DNA from: Pictodentalium vernedei
Lineage: Eukaryota > Mollusca > Scaphopoda > Dentaliida > Dentaliidae
Length of the DNA stretch: 64,000 nt
NCBI GenBank assembly: GCA_031216915.1
Contig: CM062291.1
Coordinates: 30,185,023-30,249,022, forward strand
Direction of reading: 5' to 3'
Shown here: positions 1-10,179 of the stretch, piece after piece
Layout of the letters: the number at the start of each line of letters is the position of its first letter
How positions within the stretch are numbered: position 1 is the first letter of the stretch
Position numbers and translations under genes: made by a program
The notes under the pieces: generated by a model
Databases searched by the model: none
Told to the model about the DNA's origin: nothing
What the model saw: only the letters and a program-made list of their open reading frames with translations

Positions 1-99
1 ACCCGTCTTCACCAACCCATTATGGTGCCTGTATTATATGTCACGATGCGAAAAAAGTTACGGACAGCAAACGATGGAGAAAATGCCGTTTTCTTATTT

Positions 100-351
100 T
101 TAACCCTTTACCTAACATGAAAAGCAGACGATACTTGCAAAAAAAATTCTTGAATAACTCATTTTTTTCATTTTTTGTCTCAAAAACATAGGTTATGACC
201 CCTCATTGGAACGAGCTCGACGAGCTCGTTCCAATGAGGGGTCATAACCTATGTTTTCGAGACAAAAAATGAAAAAAATAATGAAAATTAATTGGCGATT
301 TTTGAGAATAGCGCTGGCCGGTTTTGGCCGTTACGTTGGGTAAAGGGTTAA
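100..351 (-). mobile_element. piggyBac-like MITE, copy 1 (family 1)
   Basis: Flanked by TTAA on both sides (100-103, 348-351). The ends read CCCTTTACCTAAC and, on the other side, GTTGGGTAAAGGG. The centre is a long palindrome built on GGGGTCATAACCTATG and AACGAGCTCG. TTAA duplication plus a CCC start is the piggyBac superfamily hallmark; there is no transposase. Orientation is opposite to the copy at 14256. Confidence 0.85.
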
Positions 352-449
352 AATGTGTTTTCGAGAATAGTCAAACGTTCAGATTCATTGTGGAAAAAAT
401 TGTTAAAAGCCAGCTTTTGTATTTTTATACTCCTCTACAGTAAAATGCT

Positions 450-892
450 CAGTGGAGGCGCCACAGGGTGCCTCGCCCCCGCCTACTTTTCCCTCTCCCC
501 CCCCCCCTCCCAAATCCAACTTCAAATTACTATCTAACCGTGGTTTTCCCACACAATATCACACCCGCAAAAGGCACACAAAAATACACATCATGTCAGG
601 TGTTGTAGAAACGCTCAGATATCGCTCCCAGGGCGTCCAAATATGAATTTTTTTCTTGGGGTGATCTCCCAGACCCCCCTTCATAAACGGGAGGGGGACA
701 CCCTCCTCCTCCTTAGTTCAGCTATCTTAACGTAGTGACTATCCCCTTAAGAGGGTAGCCACTACGTTCAGATCGCTGAACTACCTCCTCCCTATCCTCC
801 TCTAGCTCGGGTCTGTGACGTTCGGGAGATGCCTTCGGCATCTCGACCTTGAACCCCTATATCTTACTTACCCCCCCCCCCCCCCCACCCCC
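450..892. mobile_element. hAT-like insert (left end only clear)
   Basis: The segment is absent from the paralogous repeat at 9785-10105, so it is an insertion. It opens with CAGTGGAGGCGCC, the same type of end as the element at 43034, which has an 8-bp duplication. It contains a hairpin at 718-783 (arms TTAGTTCAGC / GCTGAACTA) and a C-run at 870-891. The right end is hidden in that C-rich run, and I could not find a matching target duplication. Confidence 0.45.
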
Positions 893-1020
893 CAGTATTG
901 CTACATATTCGCTAGCAATTCGAAATTTCAATCTTTATATGAAATTCCCGTACCCTTAGTTTTAAATTTACAGCCAGTTTTAGGAAATTAAGGGGAGCTA
1001 ATTTACCCATAAACCTCTTC

Positions 1021-1699
1021 CAAAAGCGAAAATTGTCAGCCATGATTTCAAAACGGATTTTTCGGACACCGCAAAACTTAAAGTCAAATCTATTTTCCAG
1101 TGAACGTTCGCCGACGTTTTGTTTGCATACTAAATGCGGAAAAAAGACGAGGAAGGGAAATGAAAAAGTGCATTGCACTGCTTTATCGCTTAGATTTGTC
1201 TCTTGTCTAAAAGCTTCTTAAATGTTGATCCGGGTTCTATCGAACGCATTACTAGAGTCAAATACATAGCAAAACATATTATATCCATAACGATTTAGTA
1301 TTGATGTTATTTGTTTCTTCTTCGAGATGAAAGGAAACCGATCTTGATGCTCAAATCTCCTTATTAGATCAAGTTACCAAAGTAACAAACCTGGCAACGG
1401 ATCGAATGGGATAAAAATGCTGTGATACTGAAAATTAAAAGAAAATCAATTGTGGAAATATGAAAGCTTTGTGAGACTAAGTCGAAACGTCAAATGTCGA
1501 ACATTTACTGTGATAAATGATAATGACATGTAAATCCTCTGTACTTGGGAAACCTTCCGAACACAGTCGATGTCGTAACACTGTACGTGAATTTGCTAAC
1601 TCAAATAGAAATGTCGCCATTATTTTGGAATAAGTTGAGCCAGGAGGACTGTTTCCCCGATTAATGTCATTTTGACTAAATAACCCTGGAGAAGTGCAG
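1021..1699. other. No recognised feature
   Basis: AT-rich sequence. The short open frames on both strands have no recognisable domain. Nothing supports a gene. Confidence 0.5.
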
Positions 1700-2575
1700 T
1701 ACAGCCGCCGAGGACCAGGGCTGGGAGGAGTTAAAATTTCCCCTAACACGTTAACGTGTTAAATTTGTCTGCATTAACGTGTTAAATGACGTTAAATGTT
1801 AAAATGAACAAAATTGTAGTATAACAGACCAATTCCGGCCTTTTTTGATGAACTTATGTACACTATTAACCCTTTTAACTCCAATGGTATCTCCCATGCC
1901 AGTTCAATGGCAGCAATTAGAAGAGTCCATATTCATTATTTGGGATAGTCCAAATCAAAATTTTTAACGTGTAGCCTTGGGGCTGCACGTTGAAAATACT
2001 GATTGGTCTACCTGACACATTTACTGAACAGCCATCCTATAATATAATGACGTTATGACGTGTCATGTTCCTGGCCGGGAAAAAGGACGCCCGCTTTCAA
2101 AGGGTTAATATAGTTCTCGGGTTATCGTAAAGTCTAACATTCAGCGATGTTTTCGTGTAAGAAGGCAATCGCTGCGGCCGTATCCTTAGAATTGCGAAAA
2201 TGATAGAAATTGACTCTTCTTTCACTTTCACAATTGATGGCATAAATCGTCATCACACACAGCAAATGGCGCAAAATTCAACGTCATCGGTATGCGCGAT
2301 TCGGCTTGGAAAACCCAGGATAATGACGCAATACTACATACAGACGTTTTTTGGCGTTGTTAGTGTCTGCGTCGCTCAGGTCGTCTTGCTCAGGTAATTG
2401 ATATCGGGCGCGGCAATGATGACAGCTGAGGCTATAGCCCCATTCTCATGACGAGAGTTTACACATGTGTTATATTTGCATGTATGTAAAATTTACATGG
2501 TGTGCAAATGCAAATTTTACCACGCGTTCACATGACGTTTAGCAGGGTGTGCATTTGCGTGGGCATTTCCAACGG

Positions 2576-2585
2576 TATATATAAG
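2576..2585 (+). promoter_or_regulatory. TATA box of the Harbinger transposase
   Basis: TATATATAAG lies 53 bp upstream of the transposase ATG (2629), a plausible distance for a short 5' leader. This is inference from position and sequence. Confidence 0.5.
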
Positions 2586-2628
2586 CAGCCCTCTCAGAAG
2601 TCCATTTATAACTCACACAACGCGTACA

Positions 2629-3822
2629 ATGGATAGATTAGGTGTTCTGTATAGACGCAGGAGGCGGGCCCTACCATACATTTTTAGTGCAGGATTAGTT
2701 GTTGGATTGTGCCAGGAGAAGAGAATGTGGAAGAGAGAGCGGTCGTCAGACTGGTGGGAAAATATTGTTCTAAAGACTTTTGATAACGAACAATGGATCG
2801 AAAATTTTCGGATGCGAAAAGCTACATTCCTCGATTTATGCTCAGAAATCGAGCCACACATTCTCTGTGAATCCAGATTTGTACGCGAGCCTTTGGATAC
2901 CAAGAAGAAGGTTGCCATAGCTCTTTACTGGATGGCTTCTTCATCTGAGTATCGGACAATAGCCAATCTCTTTGGTGTTGGAAAGACTACTGTACACACT
3001 TGCGTGCATATCGTATGTGGAGTTTTGTCGGAAGAGCTTAAGGCAAAGTATGTGAAGTTTCCAAAGGACGGTGAGCTCGATGCAGTTATTCGAGGATATA
3101 AAGAAAAGTGGGACTTTCCAGGCTGTGGCGGGGCTATTGATGGATGCCACATTCCAATTATTTCCCCTGACGAATCACACGGGGATTATCTAAATAGGAA
3201 AGGCTGGTATTCGATCATCCTGCAAGGAGTATGCGATCATAACTACATCTTCAGGAATGTGAACATAGGCTGGCCTGGTCGAGTACACGATGCTCGAGTT
3301 TTTGCCAACTCAAGGGTGTACAACTTGGGAGAATCAGGCGCACTTTTTGGAGGCAGATCAACACAACTGTACACTGAAGGGAAAAAGACTGAAACACCAA
3401 TTGTCATATTAGCGGATGCAGCATATCCTTTAAAGACTTGGCTTCTGAAGCCATTTACAAACAGGAATGGGTTGTCTGACTGTCAACAGTACTTCAACTA
3501 CCGCCTCAGCCGCGCGCGCATGACCATCGAGAATGCATTTGGGAGGCTAAAAGGCCGGTGAAGATGTCTGATAAAAAGATTAGATGTGGAAGTACAGTTT
3601 GCTTGCAGCGTCGTTACTGCGTGTGTGGTCCTCCATAACATTTGTGAACTGAACAAAGAGGAATTCAGAAACTTTTTGGATGAAGTAGATGAAGGACAGA
3701 GTGTGGACAACAGTGATGCAGGTGGTGATGCAGGTGGTGAACATAGTGGACTTGAGATACGCGAGAAACTTGCAGCTTATTTCCACTCAAACAGACCAAA
3801 GAGGCGATCGTTAGATTGTTAG
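2629..3822 (+). CDS. PIF/Harbinger (HARBI1-like) transposase with one in-frame stop
   Basis: A 397-codon frame broken only by TGA at 3559-3561 (codon 311). A helix-turn-helix-like segment (SSSEYRTIANLFGVGKTT, about residues 104-121) precedes a DDE_Tnp_4 catalytic domain. The first Asp is D171 in GGAIDGCHIPI, the conserved GRVHDARVF lies at 217-225, the second catalytic Asp is D263 in LADAAYPL, and the Glu is E301 in MTIENAFGRLKGR. The stop sits exactly where this family normally has Trp (GRLKGRW), so TGG to TGA is the simplest reading. After it the same frame continues (LDVEVQFACSVVTACVVLHNIC, then an acidic Asp/Gly-rich tail) to a normal stop. In the family this nuclease cuts and pastes the element together with the Myb-like partner at 6130-7110. 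The ATG follows a TATA box. The single lesion implies a young copy. Confidence 0.9.
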
Positions 3823-4017
3823 TAGATTGTTATATCGTCTGTTGGCTTTTCCATTATCCTGCTATGTATTTCTATAAACGATGAGATACGAAACAACTCC
3901 ACAGTGTATTTTGAATCAGACAGTTTAAAAAAAATAATTGCATTGAATCTGCTTGTTTTCTGTTTATGTTCTATGCAGTGCGGTACTTCACCCGAATGAG
4001 CCTTTTCACTATTCCTA

Positions 4018-4147
4018 CACTCTAAATCGGTTGGGTTAAAAATCAACCCAAATCGACTGGGTTGAGTGAATATGAACCCAATTTGGGTTCATATTCACTC
4101 AACCCAGTCGATTTGGGTTGATTTTTAACCCAACCGATTTTAGAGTG
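4018..4147. mobile_element. Palindromic MITE inside the Harbinger, TA-flanked
   Basis: An almost perfect 130-bp palindrome starting CACTCTAAATCGGTTGGG and ending with its complement, flanked by TA (4016-4017, 4148-4149). TA duplication suggests Tc1/mariner-type mobilisation. A relative with the same arms, split by another insert, lies at 41239-42008. Confidence 0.8.
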
Positions 4148-4514
4148 TAAGAATTCGGAACTTTGGTCCCTCCCCCATTAATAACTAATGCAACAATTTA
4201 TTGAGCCCCTTGCGAGATAATTTCATACACAAAAAGATAATAGCCGCTGCCAGGTACATGAAGGGATGGACCATAGATTTCTATAAGAGACCTGTCATAA
4301 TTAAATCTAAAAGCCATTATGAGCTTTTAGATTCAGTTATTGCAGCTCTTTTATCAAATAGCCTTATGTAACACACGACACAGCAGAAACCATTGCCATT
4401 GGAAGGATTAATACTTCACCAAAGAAACTCTGTACACAAAACTATGTGAGCCAGACACCAACTGTAACTGCAACATAATATTTGTATACTGCCTTCGACA
4501 AAAGCAATTCATAG

Positions 4515-4627
4515 AGGATATCCACTCTATTTTTGTGAATATCGGAAATTATGTCTTGAGTGTGGACTTATACTAAAGGTCCACACAAATGACATAATAT
4601 CCCATATTCACAAAAAACTGAGTGAAT
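4515..4627. repeat. Inverted repeat (hairpin)
   Basis: Arms around tttttgtgaatat...gacataat pair with atgacataatatcccatattcac, with a loop near 4570. It is probably a decayed small palindromic insert inside the Harbinger; no family is recognised. Confidence 0.5.
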
Positions 4628-5247
4628 TATCTTTTTATTTTATGCGCCAGAGTTACAACCTCGTTGGAAAAATGCGAAGATGAAAATAAAATCAAAAACG
4701 TGCACGAAACGGAAATATTTTCAACCCTTTTCGAGCCACGATAAAATTTCGAATGCAACATGCTTACACAAGTCTGTCAATATTGAACCAGGGAGTATTA
4801 TCGCATTTGCATTTGCGGCTAAACTACAAATCACGTACTAAAATTTGAAAGGGTTAAATGTTAAACATGTCTGTAGAGGGATGCTTTGTGTGTGAGTGTG
4901 ACACCCTTCCACCCCAGACACACACCACCACCAAATCAATAGAGTAAACAACTAGAGTATACGGAAACGATACCTCCTCACTTCTCCCTCTCCCTCTCTC
5001 TCTCTTCTACTACTATTATAGACAGAAAAATATTTGGGGGAGGAAGGGGGCACACAGGAATACCCCCCTTTTTCAAGGGTGGCTCCGGGGCGGGGGCTAT
5101 AGCCACCCATTCGAGGATGTACAGCCCTCACCCCACCCCCCGTCGAGGCAAATAGAAAAACTGTCGGAGATGCATGTCCAGGTTAAACTCCTTCAGACGC
5201 AAAGAAAATTTTGAAGACTTTTGAATCCCTAATCATTTAACGCGAAA

Positions 5248-5394
5248 GTTTCTACACAAACCTACGCGTTACACTCGACTTGTACAGGAGTGTCAGTGGA
5301 AGAGTATAAAATATGGACATCCGACCATGTTTTATACTCTTTCACTGACACTCCCGCGCAAGTGGAGTGTAACGCGTGTTGCTTGTGTAGAAAC
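5248..5394. repeat. Long inverted repeat, fold-back insert
   Basis: The arms start GTTTCTACACAA and end TTGTGTAGAAAC. Matching inner blocks are cgcgttacactcgac / agtggagtgtaacgcg and ggagtgtcagtg / cactgacactcc, and the loop is near 5318. It is probably another palindromic MITE. I could not fix a target duplication. Confidence 0.65.
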
Positions 5395-6129
5395 GCCCTC
5401 ATTGAAATTTTAATCAAAAATCGCCTTTAAGACAGAATTCATTTCGTACAACGAACGCATCCAATGTATCATGAAAGAAGAACATTCTTTTAAACTTCTA
5501 ACTTCGGCTACGAAACTATGGTTGCTCCCCAAACACTCACAATGTATCTGCAGGTTTGAATTTTTTTAACGTTACAAGCATAAAAACCCAAATATTTATC
5601 TAGGCATAATTTCAAGTACTTTACTGGCCAGGTTGATCCAAGGAACAACCTCAGAACGGCTGGAAATCAAAATGTTTCGGGAGAGAGGACCCCCCACATT
5701 CCCCCGAATCCACAGGCCTGCGGCACGTGGCCGACGCCTTCGGCGTTTGATGCTCCAATTTCCCCCCACCAAATTTTAAGGCTACAAATTATGATTAGCT
5801 TAGTCTTACCTATAAATTCGGACCCAGGCACAGTGCTACGTAAAAAAAAAGGACAGAATTCACAGTGATACTCATTATAATTAATATTACATATTTATTG
5901 ATGCCCAGGCATTGAAATTTCAAAACATAAAAAGAATAAACATGATCTGATTTACGAGAACATATTTCCAGAACATCGTCTGTTTTGCCATTTTCATAAC
6001 TCCCATCTACCCGTGTCCTGTCATCTTAAACGGGTAATTAAATGATAATGAAAAAAAAAAGAGATCGCCCAAAGTTTCTTTCAGTCGGCAAATAAACGGA
6101 ACAACAATAAACAGAACTTCCTTACAAGT

Positions 6130-7110
6130 TTATATAGGTCTTATCAGATGCGTCATCACACTGCACTGACTCGTGTGACTGCGAGCGATCGCATGAAGCA
6201 CGAGGCACAGCCAGGCGTGGCAGTCGTGGTTCAAATTCTGTTCATATGTGCGCCCCCTCTCAGCTTGCCATGTGTTTACTGTAGATTGGGGCAATGAGGA
6301 TTTTCCGGAAGTACAAGTCAATATCATGTGCATCATATTATACTGGTGTTGTCTCTCCTCCTTCTTCATTCGTTCTTCTGATTCGAGACGTGCCTTCTCC
6401 AGTTCTATTCTTTTAAGCTCAGTTTCTATTTTAAGTTTCTCGAGTTCTATATGTTTTGATTCTGCTTCTTGGTTTGAAGTACTGAACGCGTTCATGACTG
6501 TTCCAAGAGCAACTTCGAGTCGACTCTTTCTGGCAGACTTATTTGCTTTACCTCTGCTTTTCTCTTCTGATGGTGCTTTTCGTTTTGTGCCAGTAACCTC
6601 TGGCGACTGACTATCCACAATCTGCTCGGAGTTTTCCTCTTGGTCATTTTCCAGTTCATCCACGCCACTTTCGGCTGTCTGAACGTCAGTGCGGTCGGAG
6701 CCTTCATCGCCGGATCCCTGAACGTCCTCGCTCTCGTTCCCATCACCTAACGTGTCTATCAGTTTGTGAGGAGATGTTGCTGGTCTTTTGCCCAAAATGT
6801 CATTGAGCTGCTTATAAAATTTAATAGGACGGCGTCCTTTTCCACTTGTTTTAAGTCGCAGTTTACAAAAACGATAACTCCTTTTAAGTGTGTGGATTTT
6901 AGTTTTGCACTGTTCTTGTGTCTTGTCATATCCTCTTCGTTGCATCTCCCCAGAAACATTTTTGTATACCTCGTGTGTTTTTGTTTGGGGATTTTCCATT
7001 TCTTCTTCAATGTTTAGTTCCGCCCAAATATCTATCAAAGCCTCTGTTTCTTCGTCTAACCAAGATACCCCACGAGGTTTTTTCTGTGTAGCCTTTGGCA
7101 TTCTGAACAA
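6130..7110 (-). CDS. Myb/SANT-like DNA-binding protein of the Harbinger element
   Basis: Intact 326-residue frame. Residues about 12-115 form a Myb/trihelix-type DNA-binding domain: GVSWLDEETEALIDIWAE, then YKNVSGEMQRRGYDKTQEQC and KTKIHTLKRSYRFCKLR. An acidic Glu/Asp/Ser linker follows (about 125-170), then a basic stretch (GTKRKAPSEEKSRGKANKS) that could be a nuclear localisation signal, then a charged coiled coil (HIELEKLKIETELKRIELEK). In Harbinger elements this partner binds the transposase and the subterminal repeats and brings the transposase into the nucleus. It faces the transposase convergently. The final roughly 50 residues look unlike a domain and may reflect a shifted or extended C-terminus. 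An AATAAA signal on the minus strand lies at 5894-5899, 231 bp past the stop. Confidence 0.85.
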   Translation of the reverse strand: MFRMPKATQKKPRGVSWLDEETEALIDIWAELNIEEEMENPQTKTHEVYKNVSGEMQRRGYDKTQEQCKTKIHTLKRSYRFCKLRLKTSGKGRRPIKFYKQLNDILGKRPATSPHKLIDTLGDGNESEDVQGSGDEGSDRTDVQTAESGVDELENDQEENSEQIVDSQSPEVTGTKRKAPSEEKSRGKANKSARKSRLEVALGTVMNAFSTSNQEAESKHIELEKLKIETELKRIELEKARLESEERMKKEERQHQYNMMHMILTCTSGKSSLPQSTVNTWQAERGRTYEQNLNHDCHAWLCLVLHAIARSHTSQCSVMTHLIRPI

Positions 7111-7734
7111 TTTCGAAAATATAAGACGGCCAAAATCGCTTCAACTGCTCTAATAGTCTTCAGGCGCAAATAGAATGCCACATCAATGACGTAATAAAAT
7201 TTAAGAAGTGTTTCAGTGACGTAAAAAAGACATGATGCAATTGATTAACCCTTTTCGGTTGATTTTAAGTATCTCCTTGTAGTTTGCACACATATGCAAA
7301 TGAAAAATGCGTTCTCATGACAGATCTATTTTTCTGGAAGCAAAACCTGCACACGTGAGCAAATTTAGGGGTATGCAAATTAACATTTGCACCTAGTTTT
7401 GTTAGATGTAAATTTTACACTACATGTAATTATGCACACGTGTGCAGAACCGTTCTCATGACATTATTTGCATACGTATGTAAATTTACATATGTATGTA
7501 ACGATGCATACGTGTGCAAACCCCGTCATGAGAACGGCCCTATAATATAAGAAATTACGCACGACATGACTATGAAAGGGTCGACAATGAGGCAAAGTTT
7601 CAATTAACTGAGTGACACGAAAAAATAGATGACCTATAGGCTATACATATACATTAGATGAGTCATGATGAATACAAAATCATTCCTGATGCACCCTAAG
7701 AAACTTCAAAGTTAAACGTTAATAACTTAGTTAA

Positions 7735-7870
7735 AATTTTTTTAACTTTGTTAAAATAATTTAACACGTTAACGTTTGAAACGTTAACTGCTCCCAGCTT
7801 TGCTGGGAGCAGTTAACGCTTTAACACGTTAACGTGTTAAAAAAAATTAACGCGTTAGAAAAAATTAAAT
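7735..7870. repeat. Two hAT ends head-to-head inside the hAT
   Basis: The run GTTAACTGCTCCCAGC meets its reverse complement GCTGGGAGCAGTTAAC at 7784-7815, flanked by TTAACACGTTAACGTG repeats. These words match the hAT's own ends at 1716 and 8323, so this looks like an internal inverted pair of terminal sequences. Confidence 0.55.
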
Positions 7871-8729
7871 TGTTAATTAACGCCATAGTTCATATTCTTT
7901 GTATCATCGTATATGCATGTCGAATAACGTAAAATACAACAATAATTTATAAACTGAATTCAGCCAGTCTATAGTAACCCTAACCAGACATGGTATTCGC
8001 GTGGCGATGACGTTCCTTTTCCTGCTTGGAGTATGTTTCGCGAGAGCTATAAATAGACTCGGTTCTGTGAACGAACTTCTGTCGCAGATCGCGTGACCCA
8101 TGCCTTTCTGCTCTGATACGCGAGGACGTTGGGGTGTACACGCGAGAGTGTGTCATACATCACGTGGTGTTTACAACTATCGTGTTTCTCTGTGATTTCC
8201 ATTATGAGACATTCAAAGTACCTGTTCTGTGGGCATTATCATTTTAACAGGTTTTAACACGTTAACATGTTATTTGTTTATAAGTTAACACGTTAGGGCA
8301 AAAATTAACTTGTCCCAGCCCTGCCGAGGACTGGCTGTAATCCACGCGTCAGTAGTGATGTCCACGCCTGCGTTCACCAGGTAATAACAATCATCAGCAA
8401 AATTTTAATTAATGAAGCACCGGGTTGTACCCGGTGCTTCATTAATTAATTTTTAGGTGATTACGCCTATAATTAGTTTTTTGGAATCTAATATTAATGC
8501 GTCCGTGGAAATATTGCCCACCCGTGGAAAGTGACTAGCCCACGGTGGTCGTATTGTAGGATTACCCATGCGGGCACAGAATGTCAAGCGACTCCAGGGA
8601 TATCGATCTAAATACGTCACTTCAAACAGATATTTTCTTATATCTATCCTGAAAGCTGATATCGAAAAATACATCCCTGACTTGTATCGTCATGAAAAAT
8701 CGACTTTCGATAAACTTATGTACTTTGAA

Positions 8730-8794
<65 letters not shown>
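8730..8794. repeat. (ATT)n microsatellite
   Basis: About 21 perfect ATT triplets. Confidence 0.95.
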
Positions 8795-8903
8795 GGTTTC
8801 AGCTGGGGGGATGCCACCTGTGTAAATTCCAACTGTGAGTGGTTTCGATAGGTGGTAGCACTGCTAGCGCTGGGTGATATCTTTTAAAGTGATTATATAT
8901 ATA

Positions 8904-9160
8904 CAGTACGTGGAGAGTGGATTGTAACTAAATCACCCGCGGAGTGGAGTTATCACCCAAACTATAACTTTCAAATATTGTTCATATCGACAAAAAACAC
9001 AAGCAATGTTTCAGCCAATGGACCTCCGGGTTTAACCCGGAGGTCCATTGGCTGAAACTTTGCTTGTGCTTTTTATGCTTTACAACAAATTTGCAATTAT
9101 TGCTTGGGTGGAATCTCCAATCTTCAGGTGATTTAGTGATAATACACTCTCCGCGTACTG
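8904..9160. mobile_element. Tc1/mariner-type MITE, copy 1
   Basis: Flanked by TA; the ends are CAGTACGTGGAGAGTG and its near complement. The centre is a palindrome on ggacctccgggttt (9023-9052). A second copy lies at 17710-17973. TA duplication and a CAGT start fit Tc1/mariner; non-coding. Confidence 0.8.
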
Positions 9161-9784
9161 TATATATAATTTTTATATACATGCTTATGAACCCTTCTGA
9201 AAATGTTCACTAGTCCTGAAACGGAAAAAGCATCATTTATAATGTGTCTGGGTCAGAAAATTTACCGGATTGATGTCAGAGTCGAAATTTTGTGGAAACT
9301 CAAGTTTCCAGTTGGAAATAAAAGATCAAAATTTCTCATCATTAGTTGGAATTTTAATATTTTTCATGAACAATGTTAATTTGTTGAATTTCCAACTATT
9401 GAAAAAAATACTCCTAGCTGGGGGGGGGGGGAAGACACCTCCCCACCCCACCCCCACCCCCTGTCGCCACATCCCTGCATATGGCATCAGTAGATAATAA
9501 CACCAAGAGAATAAGGCTCCGGGAGCTGTACGGGTTTTTTTTTTTCGTTTTTTAAAGGTAACAAAAGGAAACTTGGCTTTTTACGGCAAGCGAATTAGAA
9601 GCAAGTAGTTCGCAGATAATCCGTCATTAAGAATATCTATAAGTATCACACCTACCAACACTAATTGTCCACTTTGACTCATTGATTAGCGAGTGTGTTT
9701 TTACGGTAATTTGCAAGTTTTTATCCTTCCCAGGAAAAAAAAATATCAATTATCACCTTCCAGACATTTATATTAATGGAAAGG
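9161..9784. other. No gene; G-run
   Basis: AT-rich intergenic sequence with a G12 run followed by a CCCCACC-rich stretch at 9420-9465. Nothing else is recognised. Confidence 0.5.
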
Positions 9785-10105
9785 ACAGTGTCTATATTAT
9801 ATGTTTATTATGCGTACACTGGTGATATAATGAATCGAAAAAAGTTACAGAACATCAAATGACGATGAAAAAGCCATTTTTCTATATTTAGATTGGTTTC
9901 AACAGAGAATGATAAATTTTCCAACTGGGTGGACAAAGAAATCTTTAAAAAAAAACAGCTTCTGTATTTTTATACTACTCTACTGGAAAATTCTTGATTT
10001 TTGTGAAAGTATTCGCACATCAGTGATGCAAATTCGCTAACACATCGAAATTTCAATTTTTATATCAAATTCCTGTACCCTCAGTAGTAAATTTACCGAC
10101 AGCTT
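9785..10105. repeat. Dispersed repeat, copy B (lacks the inserts of copy A)
   Basis: Colinear with 30-1010 but without the piggyBac-like MITE and the hAT-like insert, so it approximates the pre-insertion state of copy A. Confidence 0.65.
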
Positions 10106-10179
10106 CATGCTTGTTCTTACTCCCGCGAGTGAATTGTATGCATTTTTCGTGTTTCATACATTATAACCTTTATTTTGAT

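Larger units (their letters stand above)
1..1020. repeat. Dispersed repeat, copy A (interrupted)
   Basis: Three blocks (about 30-99, 352-445 and 895-1010) match 9785-10105 in the same order and orientation. Shared words include the stretch around gaaaaaagttac, the run ctgtatttttatact, and the block starting cgaaatttcaat. Copy A is longer only because two other elements sit inside it (100-351 and 450-892). It is non-coding, and no family is recognised. Confidence 0.7.
2437..7540. mobile_element. PIF/Harbinger DNA transposon, two-gene, near complete
   Basis: The terminal inverted repeats are about 30 bp and imperfect: left GCCCCATTCTCATGACG and right, reverse-complemented, GGGCCGTTCTCATGACG. 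TATA lies on both sides (2433-2436, 7541-7544), so a 3-bp A/T target site of the usual Harbinger kind lies within it. The subterminal regions carry repeated words such as TGCACACGTGTGCA and TTTGCATACGTATG, likely binding sites for the element's own proteins. It holds a plus-strand DDE transposase (2629-3822) and a minus-strand Myb-like gene (6130-7110), the normal convergent Harbinger layout. The 2.3 kb between them is swollen by small palindromic inserts at 4018, 4515 and 5248. Confidence 0.88.
1716..8323. mobile_element. hAT element with perfect 8-bp target duplication
   Basis: The ends are CAGGGCTGGGAGGAGTTAA and, reverse-complemented at the right, CAGGGCTGGGACAAGTTAA. The flanks are ccgaggac on both sides (1708-1715 and 8324-8331), an exact 8-bp duplication as expected for hAT. 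Inside each end are repeats of TTAACACGTTAACGTGTTAA. About 1.5 kb belongs to the hAT (1716-2436 and 7541-8323) and the rest is the Harbinger insertion. No hAT transposase is visible, so it is non-autonomous. Confidence 0.85.
1700..8558. mobile_element. Outer MITE, copy 1, split by the hAT element
   Basis: The element proper is only 1700-1715 plus 8324-8558 (about 250 bp). It is recognised from the second copy at 29897-30170, which is in the opposite orientation. Both begin and end at TA with ends like TACAGCCGCCG and CGGTGGTCGTATTGTA, and both share the core hairpin gaagcaccgggt (8415-8445). A TA duplication with CA-starting ends suggests a Tc1/mariner-type MITE. Everything between 1716 and 8323 is the later hAT insertion. 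Confidence 0.7.
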
